Below, piece by piece: positions 1 through 5,858 of a stretch of DNA of 7,063 nucleotides (the first letter of the stretch is position 1; each line of letters starts with the position of its first letter). The position numbers and the translations under genes are program-made. The stretch lies in contig CAJUSN010000126.1 in NCBI GenBank assembly GCA_910589095.1, forward strand, positions 1 through 7,063, written 5' to 3'. The notes under the pieces are model-generated. The model was not told where the DNA came from and made no database searches. It saw only the letters and a program-made list of their open reading frames with translations. This DNA comes from an uncultured Muribaculaceae bacterium. GTDB lineage: Bacteria > Bacteroidota > Bacteroidia > Bacteroidales > Muribaculaceae.

Positions 1-390
1 CGCGAAGTGGGTATGGAAGTGTGTTGCGGAGGTATCATCGGAATGGGAGAAACGCTGCGCCAGCGCCTTGAGCTTGCCGAGCAGGCGCGCGAGGCAGGCG
101 CGTGCTCGATTCCAGTGAATATTCTCAGTCCCATAAAAGGCACGGCTCTTGAGGACACTCCGCTGATTGGGGAGGAGGAGATTGTGCGCACGGTGGCATT
201 GATGCGCTTTGTGGCGCCCAAGGTGACGTTGCGTTTCGCAGGGGGCCGGGCACGCCTGTCGCGTGAAACCACCGAACGAATTCTTCGGGGCGGCATGAAC
301 GGTTCGCTCGTGGGCGATATGCTCACCACCATCGGGTCCGGTATTGATGCGGACTATGCCATGTATGACCGTCTGGGTCGCTCTCACTGA
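1..390 (+). CDS. bioB: Biotin synthase, C-terminal part (5' end outside window)
   Basis: This is the last 129 residues of a radical-SAM enzyme that inserts sulfur into dethiobiotin, the final step of biotin synthesis in the cytoplasm. The reading frame is open from base 1, so the N-terminal CxxxCxxC radical-SAM cluster lies outside the window. The visible part carries the family motif VCCGGIIGMGET (residues 7-18 of the fragment). Its first Cys (8) matches the [2Fe-2S] ligand Cys188 of E. coli BioB. It is followed by SIPVN (36-40), then LRFAGGR (77-83), whose Arg78 matches the unusual cluster ligand Arg260, and by GDMLTT near the end. Small departures are CC where E. coli has CS, and GTAL where many members have GTPL. 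No other biotin gene follows; the next gene has its own promoter. No clear terminator lies between the two genes. Confidence 0.95.
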   Translation, partial: REVGMEVCCGGIIGMGETLRQRLELAEQAREAGACSIPVNILSPIKGTALEDTPLIGEEEIVRTVALMRFVAPKVTLRFAGGRARLSRETTERILRGGMNGSLVGDMLTTIGSGIDADYAMYDRLGRSH

Positions 391-428
391 TGGGGCTTTT
401 GGGCAGGCCATACCTTAATAATCGGTGA

Positions 429-460
429 TTTCGCGAAACGAAGATAATTCCTTATCTTTG
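429..460 (+). promoter_or_regulatory. Bacteroidota-type promoter of the kinase gene
   Basis: The -7 box TATCTTTG (453-460) fits TANNTTTG exactly. TTTC (429-432), one mismatch from the TTTG -33 element, lies 20 nt upstream. Transcription would start near 466-468, about 15 nt before the ATG at 482. This makes the upstream in-frame GTG at 425 an unlikely start, since it would lie upstream of the transcript. The call is by motif only. Confidence 0.6.
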
Positions 461-476
461 CGGGAGAAACGTAACT

Positions 477-485
477 ATGGCATGA
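477..485 (+). other. Two-codon upstream ORF overlapping the kinase start
   Basis: ATG GCA TGA runs from 477 to 485 in the +1-shifted frame. Its stop TGA shares ATGA with the kinase ATG at 482. It lies inside the predicted short leader, so ribosomes starting at 477 would stop on top of the kinase start. This could be chance. It also marks 477 as a competing start signal. Confidence 0.3.
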
Positions 486-1975
486 ATAATTATAACAATG
501 CACTCCCGCCGGGAACCGTGCTCGATTCGGGCTCCACGCGCTATGTGATAGCCGGAGTGATAGGGCAGGGGGGATTCGGCATCACTTACCGCGCCACCAC
601 GCAGGTGATGGTGGGCAATATACCCGCCTCTATCACCGTGGCCATAAAGGAATTTTTCATCGCTGCCGACTGTGAGCGTACCCGCGTGGCCAATTCGCAG
701 GACACCACCATGATAACCTACGGGCCCGCGCGTGAACGAGTGGCAGCGGCCATGCGCGATTTCGTGGCCGAGGCCAACCGTCTGCGCACTCTTGCAGGAG
801 CAAGTCCGAATATTGTCTGTGTCAACGAGGTGTTCAATGCCAATGGCACTGCATATTATGTGATGGAGTATCTTGACGGCCCGTCATTGCGGGATTATGT
901 CAATGCCCGCGGTCCGATGTCGGAAAGCGAAGCCGTCAGAGTGATGATGCCGCTGTTCAATGCTGTCAACACGCTCCATTCGCGCCGCATAATGCATCTT
1001 GACATAAAGCCTTCCAATGTGGTTATGGCGGGGGGACCGGGATCCATGCGCCCCGTGCTCATTGATTTCGGACAGTCGAAACATTATGATGATGCCGGTT
1101 CATCCACGCGCACGGTGGGAGCCGCCGGGTTGTCGGACGGATATGCCCCGATAGAACAATATTCAGGTATCACACGCTTTTCGCCGGAAACCGATGTGTA
1201 TGCGCTTGCTGCTACGATGCTGTTCTGTCTGACAGGCAACAAGCCGCCCCGGGCTATGGATATGAACGTCAACGATGGCTCTCTGTTTCCGGCGACTGTC
1301 ACTCCACATACGCGCGCTGTCATTGCCCGCGCACTGGCCATGAATCCGGCAGAGCGCACTCCCACTGTGGCAGCCCTCATCGATGACCTGACAGGCATAA
1401 GCGTTCCTCCGCCTCCGCCCCCTGCGGCGAAACGCTCCGGCAATTGGTCCACGTGGATGCTGGCGGGGATTGCCCTGCTTTTGGTCGGAGCAATAGTTTT
1501 CATCTGCATAAAGATATTCACGGACGCAAACGAACAGAAGGGGCAATACATTGTTCCGGAGATAGAGGATGTGACTGATGCGGAGCAACCCGAAAAACCG
1601 GTGACTATGGAGGAACCGGCGCAACGCCTCGTTGAAGAAGCGGAAGAAGCGGAAGTGCGCTCCGGCACGGCGCCCCCGCTCATGCACACCTACAACTTCT
1701 CAGGCTATTTTCAAGACTCCACCGGACAGCAATGGCCCGTGAAGCTCACGGCCAACACCAACGGCGAAGGCCGCTGGGGCAAATGCACCTACACCAACGT
1801 AAGTTACAACATAGTTCTCTCTATGACAGGGTCCGGCTCAGGCGATACCTTTACATTCCGCACCACCGACAAAGGATCGGACCTGACCATCCGCATCACT
1901 TACACCGGTGAAGGCACCTGGGAGGGCACGGCCACCTCCGGCTCCAAAGCCCTCACCGTTGTTCTCTACGAATAG
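482..1975 (+). CDS. Membrane-anchored Ser/Thr protein kinase with extracytoplasmic beta-rich domain
   Basis: This predicted 497-residue eukaryotic-like kinase should phosphorylate Ser/Thr on cytoplasmic targets. Visible motifs are the glycine loop GQGGFG (28-33), the ATP-binding Lys56 in VAIKEFF, a likely alpha-C Glu97, the catalytic loop HLDIKPSN (172-179), DFG (195-197) and GYAPIEQY (220-227) in the APE position. HLD replaces HRD, so this is a non-RD kinase, as I recall for related Bacteroidota kinases. The roughly 40-residue stretch between Lys56 and Glu97 also fits that group. After the kinase come six prolines (309-314), one membrane helix (about 325-346) and an acidic linker rich in Glu and Pro. 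Last is a roughly 95-residue Thr/Gly/Tyr-rich domain (about 404-497) outside the membrane, which I cannot name. A possible role is sensing an envelope signal. ATG 482 is chosen because the promoter lies just upstream; GTG 425 would add 19 residues. No partner phosphatase or FHA gene is adjacent, so the substrate is unknown. Confidence 0.9.
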   Translation: MNNYNNALPPGTVLDSGSTRYVIAGVIGQGGFGITYRATTQVMVGNIPASITVAIKEFFIAADCERTRVANSQDTTMITYGPARERVAAAMRDFVAEANRLRTLAGASPNIVCVNEVFNANGTAYYVMEYLDGPSLRDYVNARGPMSESEAVRVMMPLFNAVNTLHSRRIMHLDIKPSNVVMAGGPGSMRPVLIDFGQSKHYDDAGSSTRTVGAAGLSDGYAPIEQYSGITRFSPETDVYALAATMLFCLTGNKPPRAMDMNVNDGSLFPATVTPHTRAVIARALAMNPAERTPTVAALIDDLTGISVPPPPPPAAKRSGNWSTWMLAGIALLLVGAIVFICIKIFTDANEQKGQYIVPEIEDVTDAEQPEKPVTMEEPAQRLVEEAEEAEVRSGTAPPLMHTYNFSGYFQDSTGQQWPVKLTANTNGEGRWGKCTYTNVSYNIVLSMTGSGSGDTFTFRTTDKGSDLTIRITYTGEGTWEGTATSGSKALTVVLYE

Positions 1976-1980
1976 AGGCA

Positions 1981-2037
1981 TCTTTTGCAAATGAGTGTCT
2001 CAAATAAATGATTTAATACATTCGGTGTCTTTTGCAA
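1981..2037 (+). repeat. 10-bp direct repeat TCTTTTGCAA (two copies)
   Basis: TCTTTTGCAA occurs perfectly at 1981-1990 and 2028-2037, 47 bp apart start to start, directly after the kinase stop codon. The stretch between is AT-rich. No convincing intrinsic terminator hairpin with a T-run follows the kinase. The function is unknown, and the repeat could be chance in AT-rich DNA. Confidence 0.4.
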
Positions 2038-2053
2038 GTTTTCCGCCAAATCC

Positions 2054-2087
2054 CATCGGTCAAAATGCCGCATCGCTCTCTCTTCAA
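2054..2087 (+). repeat. Intergenic repeat, copy 1
   Basis: This 34-bp stretch aligns with 4089-4123 in the same orientation, with about 31 of 35 columns identical: two adjacent substitutions, one further substitution and one 1-bp gap. It begins CATCGGTCA and ends CTCTTCAA, with a second CATCG at 2071-2075. It starts 78 nt after the kinase stop. Looser similarity (T-runs upstream, A-runs downstream) may extend the element on both sides. Compared with copy 2, the central CGATG arm has decayed to AAATG, so this copy folds less well. Confidence 0.75.
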
Positions 2088-2137
2088 CTTTTGAAATCCG
2101 TCGTAAAATCCACTCGAAATAAACATTAACTCATTTA

Positions 2138-2170
2138 TTGAAGCCACTTAAGGAAAAATTTGTAATTTTG
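2138..2170 (+). promoter_or_regulatory. Bacteroidota-type promoter of the aminopeptidase gene
   Basis: The -7 box TAATTTTG (2163-2170) fits TANNTTTG exactly. A TTG (2138-2140) lies 22 nt upstream, slightly longer than the usual 19-21 nt. Transcription would begin near 2176-2178, giving a leader of about 35 nt before ATG 2212. The region between the kinase stop and this promoter holds only repeats. Confidence 0.55.
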
Positions 2171-2211
2171 TGAAGTGAGTAAATTAGGCGGCTTGGCCGT
2201 GAAACAGTGAA

Positions 2212-4005
2212 ATGAATATGAAAAAAGATGAAATAAACGGGCGTATCGCCGCACTGCGCGATGCGATGCAACAGAACGGCGTGGACGCCGTGATCATCCC
2301 TCAAACCGATCCCCATCAGGGTGAATATCTTGCGGAGCATTGGCAGGTGCGCCGTTGGCTGTCGGGCTTTACCGGCTCGGCTGGCGACTTGGTCGTGACG
2401 CGCGATGCGGCTTTTGTGTGGGCCGATTCCCGCTATTGGTTGCAGTCGGCTGCACAGCTTGACGGCACTTGCATTGGCGTGATGGAGGATGGCAAGCCGG
2501 AAGTACCCTCTATTGCGGGGTATCTTTGTTCGGTGCTCCCCAAGGGTTCTATGGTGGGCATTGACGGTATGGTGTTTTCGGTGAGCGCGGCCGAGGCTTT
2601 GGAGAGCGCTCTCAAGGCCAAGGGTATAAGCCTGCGTGTGGATTTTGATCCGATCGACGGGTTGTGGACCGACCGTCCTGCACTGCCAAAGAATGAAGTG
2701 TTTGTTCACGAAGAGAAGTACTCGGGTGAGAGTGCTACGTCAAAAATGAAACGAGTGATGGCCGAGGTTACATCGCAAAATGCGGATGCGGCTTTTATCT
2801 CTGATCTTGCCGAAATTGCCTGGACGCTGAATGTGCGTTCATCCGATGTGGAGTGCAACCCGGTGGTCACATCGTTCCTGTATCTTGATGAAAACGGGGG
2901 GCGTTTGTTTGTGGATGCCGACAAGCTGACTCCTGAAATACGCGGATATCTTGCCGACGCTTCGGTTGAGGTGTCGGGATATGATGAGGTGAAGGGATTT
3001 CTGGCATCGCTTCCGGCCGATAAGCGAGTGTTGGTGAGCGCTGCACAGACGGGCGTTGCGCTCAGGAGTGTGCTGGGCGAGCGCGCAGTTGTGGGCAAAT
3101 CGCCTGTGGCTATGCTCAAGGCTGTGAAAAATGATGTGCAGCTTGAGGGTGTGCGCCACGCCATGGAGCGCGATGGAGTGGCTCTTGTACATGCGTTTAT
3201 GGAGCTTGAGGAGCGCATGGCAAAGGGTGTGGAAACCACGGAGATGGACGTTGCCGATATTTTGCTGAAGCATCGTGCGGCGCAGCCTCTCTTTTTTGAC
3301 CTGAGCTTCGACACTATCGCCGGTTTTGGTCCTCACGGAGCCATTGTGCATTACTCGGCCAACAAGTCGACCAACGCCACGCTTAAGCCCGATAATCTGT
3401 TGCTTGTGGATTCAGGCGCAAACTACATAGACGGCACCACTGACATTACCCGTACCATTTCGCTCGGCGAGCCAACAGCTGCTCAGCGTCATGATTTCAC
3501 GCTTGTGATGAAGGGTCACATAGCTTTAGGTACGGCCATTTACCCCGAAGGCACCCGCGGCGCACAGCTTGACGCGCTTGCCCGCATAAATCTGTGGAAA
3601 GAGGGGTTGAGCTATCTGCATGGCACGGGCCACGGTGTGGGACATTTCCTGAACGTTCATGAAGGTCCGCAGAGCATTCGCCTGAACGACACACTGGCTC
3701 CGCTAACTCCGGGAATGATAACCTCGAACGAGCCGGGCCTCTACCGCGAGGGGCTTTACGGAATACGCTGCGAAAACCTGGTGCTCACCACCGAAGCGTT
3801 CACCACTGAGTTCGGGCGGTTCTATCGTTTCGAGACGCTCACGCTGTTCCCCTTCGATCTTTCACTCTTCGACACGGCATTGATGACAGATGCCGAAATA
3901 GACTGGGTGAACGAATATCATGCCATGGTGTGCGAGCGCTTGCTCCCTCTGCTTGACTCCCACGCCCAGGCATGGCTTGTGAAGAAGACCCAACCACTTA
4001 AGTAG
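2212..4005 (+). CDS. Xaa-Pro aminopeptidase, long form (M24B family)
   Basis: This 597-residue metallopeptidase removes an N-terminal residue preceding proline from peptides. It is a probable cytoplasmic enzyme of peptide turnover, as no signal peptide is visible. It has the three-part long form of eukaryotic XPNPEP1: two creatinase-like N-terminal domains (roughly 8-150 and 160-310), a pita-bread M24 catalytic domain (about 315-535) and a C-terminal M24 extension to 597. All five dinuclear metal ligands are visible: Asp400 (VDSGANY), Asp411 (GTTDITRT), His474 (HGTGHGVGH), Glu507 (SNEPG) and Glu521 (IRCEN). Their spacing matches human XPNPEP1 as I recall it. The start is ATG 2212; an in-frame ATG at 2218 (M-N-M) is an equally possible start. 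The gene has its own promoter and is flanked on both sides by copies of the intergenic repeat. I leave the symbol blank because short-form PepP and this long form share names. Confidence 0.95.
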   Translation: MNMKKDEINGRIAALRDAMQQNGVDAVIIPQTDPHQGEYLAEHWQVRRWLSGFTGSAGDLVVTRDAAFVWADSRYWLQSAAQLDGTCIGVMEDGKPEVPSIAGYLCSVLPKGSMVGIDGMVFSVSAAEALESALKAKGISLRVDFDPIDGLWTDRPALPKNEVFVHEEKYSGESATSKMKRVMAEVTSQNADAAFISDLAEIAWTLNVRSSDVECNPVVTSFLYLDENGGRLFVDADKLTPEIRGYLADASVEVSGYDEVKGFLASLPADKRVLVSAAQTGVALRSVLGERAVVGKSPVAMLKAVKNDVQLEGVRHAMERDGVALVHAFMELEERMAKGVETTEMDVADILLKHRAAQPLFFDLSFDTIAGFGPHGAIVHYSANKSTNATLKPDNLLLVDSGANYIDGTTDITRTISLGEPTAAQRHDFTLVMKGHIALGTAIYPEGTRGAQLDALARINLWKEGLSYLHGTGHGVGHFLNVHEGPQSIRLNDTLAPLTPGMITSNEPGLYREGLYGIRCENLVLTTEAFTTEFGRFYRFETLTLFPFDLSLFDTALMTDAEIDWVNEYHAMVCERLLPLLDSHAQAWLVKKTQPLK

Positions 4006-4088
4006 CTGTTCAAATTAAAACGCTACTATAAAAATAATTCAGACTTGAACACTATCTGCTTGTTATTTTTGGCCATTTTTCTGACTTT

Positions 4089-4123
4089 CATCGGTCACGA
4101 TGCCCGCATCGCTCCCTCTTCAA
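4089..4123 (+). repeat. Intergenic repeat, copy 2, with alternating palindromic arms
   Basis: This 35-bp element matches 2054-2087 in the same orientation and starts 83 nt after the aminopeptidase stop. It contains three alternating complementary arms: CATCG (4089-4093), CGATG (4098-4102) and CATCG (4107-4111), separated by GTCA and CCCG. The middle arm can pair with either outer arm, each giving a 5-bp stem with a 4-nt loop, so two exclusive hairpins are possible. No T-run follows, so it does not look like an intrinsic terminator. It resembles a REP-type dispersed element. Confidence 0.75.
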
Positions 4124-4207
4124 GTAAGGAAAATGCCTCAAAAATAACTGCGCATATAGTATTCATTTAATTTGACCAACTACTTACCAGATAAAAGATT
4201 TGTCAGC

Positions 4208-4744
4208 ATGGCTTTGATAATACCTGTGCGCGGTTACACCCCCAAGGTGGGTGCCGACACATTTCTCGCAGAAAATGCCACCCTCATTGGCGACGTGACG
4301 ATGGGCGAAGGTTGCAGCGTGTGGTTCAATACGGTTCTACGCGGCGACGTGAACACTATCACCATTGGCAACCGTGTGAACATTCAGGATGGCTCGGTGC
4401 TTCACACGCTTTATCAGAAATCCACCATAGAGATTGGCGACGATGTTTCGATAGGACATAACGTTACGCTCCACGGCTGCAAAATCCATAACCTGGCACT
4501 TATCGGTATGGGTGCAGTGGTGATGGACGATGCAGAGGTGGGTGAAGGTGCGCTTGTGGCCGCCGGCTCGGTGGTGCTCTCCCGCACCAAGATAGGCCCC
4601 AACGAATTGTGGGGTGGCGCTCCGGCCAAGTTCATCAAAATGGTTGATCCGGCAACTTCACGCGAACTGAATCAGAAGATTGCCCGGAATTACCTGATGT
4701 ATTCCCGCTGGTACACCGATCCTGAGGGGGCGGAACTGCCCTGA
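4208..4744 (+). CDS. Gamma-carbonic-anhydrase-like hexapeptide-repeat protein
   Basis: This 178-residue left-handed beta-helix protein is of the YrdA/PaaY/gamma-CA type. Such proteins form trimers, and some hydrate CO2. Numbered from ATG 4208, the three expected metal-binding histidines are present: His66 (SVLH), His84 (SIGH) and His89 (TLHGC). The 84-to-89 spacing is the same as His117/His122 of the Methanosarcina enzyme Cam. Arg45 and Asp47 in LRGDVN and Gln60-Asp61 in NIQD are also conserved. Hexapeptide turns recur from about residue 12 to 140, then GGAPAKFIK and a C-terminal helix. Many bacterial members with all three histidines show little measured CO2 hydration, so activity is not certain. 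ATG 4208 is preferred over an in-frame TTG at 4172 because the protein then begins like its relatives. A terminator starts 33 nt after the stop. Confidence 0.9.
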   Translation: MALIIPVRGYTPKVGADTFLAENATLIGDVTMGEGCSVWFNTVLRGDVNTITIGNRVNIQDGSVLHTLYQKSTIEIGDDVSIGHNVTLHGCKIHNLALIGMGAVVMDDAEVGEGALVAAGSVVLSRTKIGPNELWGGAPAKFIKMVDPATSRELNQKIARNYLMYSRWYTDPEGAELP

Positions 4745-4777
4745 GGCCCGTTCTTCCGATTCTGAACTGAATATATT

Positions 4778-4817
4778 CCCGCATGGCGCTGCAATGCCGT
4801 GCGGGATTCTTTTTTTT
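4778..4817 (+). terminator. Strong intrinsic terminator
   Basis: The arm CCCGCATGGC (4778-4787) pairs with GCCGTGCGGG (4796-4805), giving a 10-bp stem with one T-G wobble and the 8-nt loop GCTGCAAT. ATTC plus eight T residues follow (4806-4817). No matching A-run lies on the other side, so it acts on + strand transcripts only. It ends the gamma-CA transcript and isolates the ftsX operon. Confidence 0.9.
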
Positions 4818-4849
4818 GGGTAGTGCTGCCACTGGGGTGACTCTGAAGA

Positions 4850-4866
4850 TATTTTTCGGAAAAATA
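4850..4866. repeat. AT-rich inverted repeat upstream of the ftsX promoter
   Basis: TATTTTT (4850-4856) and AAAAATA (4860-4866) form a perfect 7-bp inverted repeat around CGG. It ends one base before the -33 TTG of the ftsX promoter. The position suits an operator or an AT-rich upstream activating element; either role is inference. Confidence 0.4.
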
Positions 4867-4867
4867 C

Positions 4868-4898
4868 TTGACATGGGGGATAAAATGTATTAATTTTG
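4868..4898 (+). promoter_or_regulatory. Bacteroidota-type promoter of the ftsX operon
   Basis: TTG (4868-4870) and the -7 box TAATTTTG (4891-4898) are separated by 20 nt, the best-spaced of the three promoters here. Transcription would begin near 4904-4906, giving a leader of about 30 nt. The TTG is part of a TTGACA, but no well-spaced sigma70 -10 box accompanies it. No such promoter is visible before the next two genes, which supports one transcript. Confidence 0.7.
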
Positions 4899-4905
4899 CA
4901 AGATA

Positions 4906-4923
4906 TTCCGCATATTAGCGGAA
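4906..4923 (+). promoter_or_regulatory. Stem-loop at the predicted 5' end of the ftsX mRNA
   Basis: TTCCGC (4906-4911) pairs with GCGGAA (4918-4923) around ATATTA: a perfect 6-bp stem with a 6-nt loop. It would sit at or within a few bases of the predicted transcription start and end 10 nt before the ftsX ATG. It could protect the 5' end or tune ribosome access. Confidence 0.5.
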
Positions 4924-4933
4924 GTGCGCAAAA

Positions 4934-5803
4934 ATGAAACGTGAAAAAAGGAAAGGGAGCCGGAGCATCGACGGGTCGCGTCTGATAACGATAGTCAGCG
5001 TGGCATTGGTGCTACTGGTGCTCGGAATCACGCTGATGCTCGGGCTGGGAGTCCATGGCGCCTCGCGTATGGTGAGGTCCAATATGGGCTTCGTTGCGGT
5101 TATAGATCCGTCGGCCGGTCAGGCATCGGTGGACAGTGTGACTGCTATTCTGAAGAGCGCTCCCTACGTGGATAAGGTTACAACCCATACTGCCGATGAT
5201 GTTCTTGCCCGTTGGGAGGAGATCATGGGGCCGGAAGAGATGCTTGACGTGAATCCTTTCCTTCCGGAATATGAGGTGAAAGTGAAGCCTCAATGGGCAC
5301 ACCCCGACAGCCTTGCCGAAATCACATCGCGGATTTCGGAAGTGAGTTGCATTGATCATGTGCAGACTCATGCTGAGGTGGCGGCTGGAGTGAATCATTC
5401 GGTGAGCACCGTGATGTTGGTGCTCCTGTTCGTGGGGTTCACTCTGCTGGTGGTCTCCATTGTGCTGATTGCCAATACGGTTAAGCTTCAGCTGTATTCC
5501 CAGCGATTCATTATCCACACCCAGCAGTATGTGGGCGCCACGAGTGCCTATATAGTGGCTCCGTATATGAAGCGGGCCGCACTTGACGGATTGATTGCGT
5601 CGGTTTTGGCCTGTGTTCTTCTTGTGGGGATAGCGGGTACTGAAAAGATGGTCGATCCTGTGGCGTCGGTATTGGTCACATGGGTTGAGATTGCCGTGAG
5701 CTGCGCGGTGCTGGTGGTGGCCGGAGTTACGCTCTGCACCCTGACGGCGCGTTTTGCGGCGCGGAAGTATGTGAACAGCAGCTATGAAGAGATTTTCCAA
5801 TGA
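4934..5803 (+). CDS. ftsX: Cell division ABC-transporter-like permease FtsX
   Basis: This 289-residue inner-membrane protein pairs with the ATPase FtsE. In studied bacteria FtsEX is recruited to the divisome and activates peptidoglycan hydrolases through its extracytoplasmic loop. The layout matches FtsX: a basic cytoplasmic N-terminus, TM1 (about 17-40), a large extracytoplasmic domain (about 41-157) with DVNPFLPEYEVKVKP, then TM2 (about 158-182), TM3 (about 216-235) and TM4 (about 250-271). The cytoplasmic loop after TM2 has KLQLYSQRFIIHTQQYVGAT, typical of Bacteroidota FtsX, where the domain contacts FtsE. No ftsE gene is adjacent; I believe it is usually unlinked in this phylum. ATG 4934 follows an A-rich stretch and lies about 30 nt into the transcript. 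The next gene begins 55 bp downstream without its own promoter motif, so cotranscription is likely. Confidence 0.92.
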   Translation: MKREKRKGSRSIDGSRLITIVSVALVLLVLGITLMLGLGVHGASRMVRSNMGFVAVIDPSAGQASVDSVTAILKSAPYVDKVTTHTADDVLARWEEIMGPEEMLDVNPFLPEYEVKVKPQWAHPDSLAEITSRISEVSCIDHVQTHAEVAAGVNHSVSTVMLVLLFVGFTLLVVSIVLIANTVKLQLYSQRFIIHTQQYVGATSAYIVAPYMKRAALDGLIASVLACVLLVGIAGTEKMVDPVASVLVTWVEIAVSCAVLVVAGVTLCTLTARFAARKYVNSSYEEIFQ

Positions 5804-5858
5804 TTCGCTTCAAGCATGTTAAATAAAATAGACAACAATAAGAATAGTTAGAAAAATA

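Noticed and set aside
425..481. Upstream in-frame GTG (425) as the kinase start
   Set aside because: The predicted promoter (429-460) lies within it, so a transcript from that promoter would not contain 425. The extra 19 residues also resemble no kinase N-terminus.
1084..1689. Minus-strand open frames opposite the kinase gene
   Set aside because: They have low-complexity Ser/Ala/Arg or His/Arg composition and no recognisable motif, and the + strand kinase explains the region fully.
4007..4051. TGTTCAA ... TTGAACA inverted repeat after the aminopeptidase stop, as a terminator
   Set aside because: The stem is only 7 bp with a 31-nt loop and no T-run directly after it. It is not a convincing intrinsic terminator.
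4167..4174. Possible -7 box TTAATTTG for the gamma-CA-like gene
   Set aside because: It has one mismatch to TANNTTTG, and no -33 element lies 19-21 nt upstream. It is too weak to call, though some promoter in 4006-4207 is plausible.
4172..4207. TTG at 4172 as the start of the gamma-CA-like gene
   Set aside because: The extra 12 residues do not fit the family N-terminus, whereas ATG 4208 does.
5012..5800. Long open frame on the minus strand opposite ftsX
   Set aside because: It is rich in His, Arg and Asn with no recognisable domain, and it mirrors the codon pattern of the well-supported ftsX. It is treated as a shadow.
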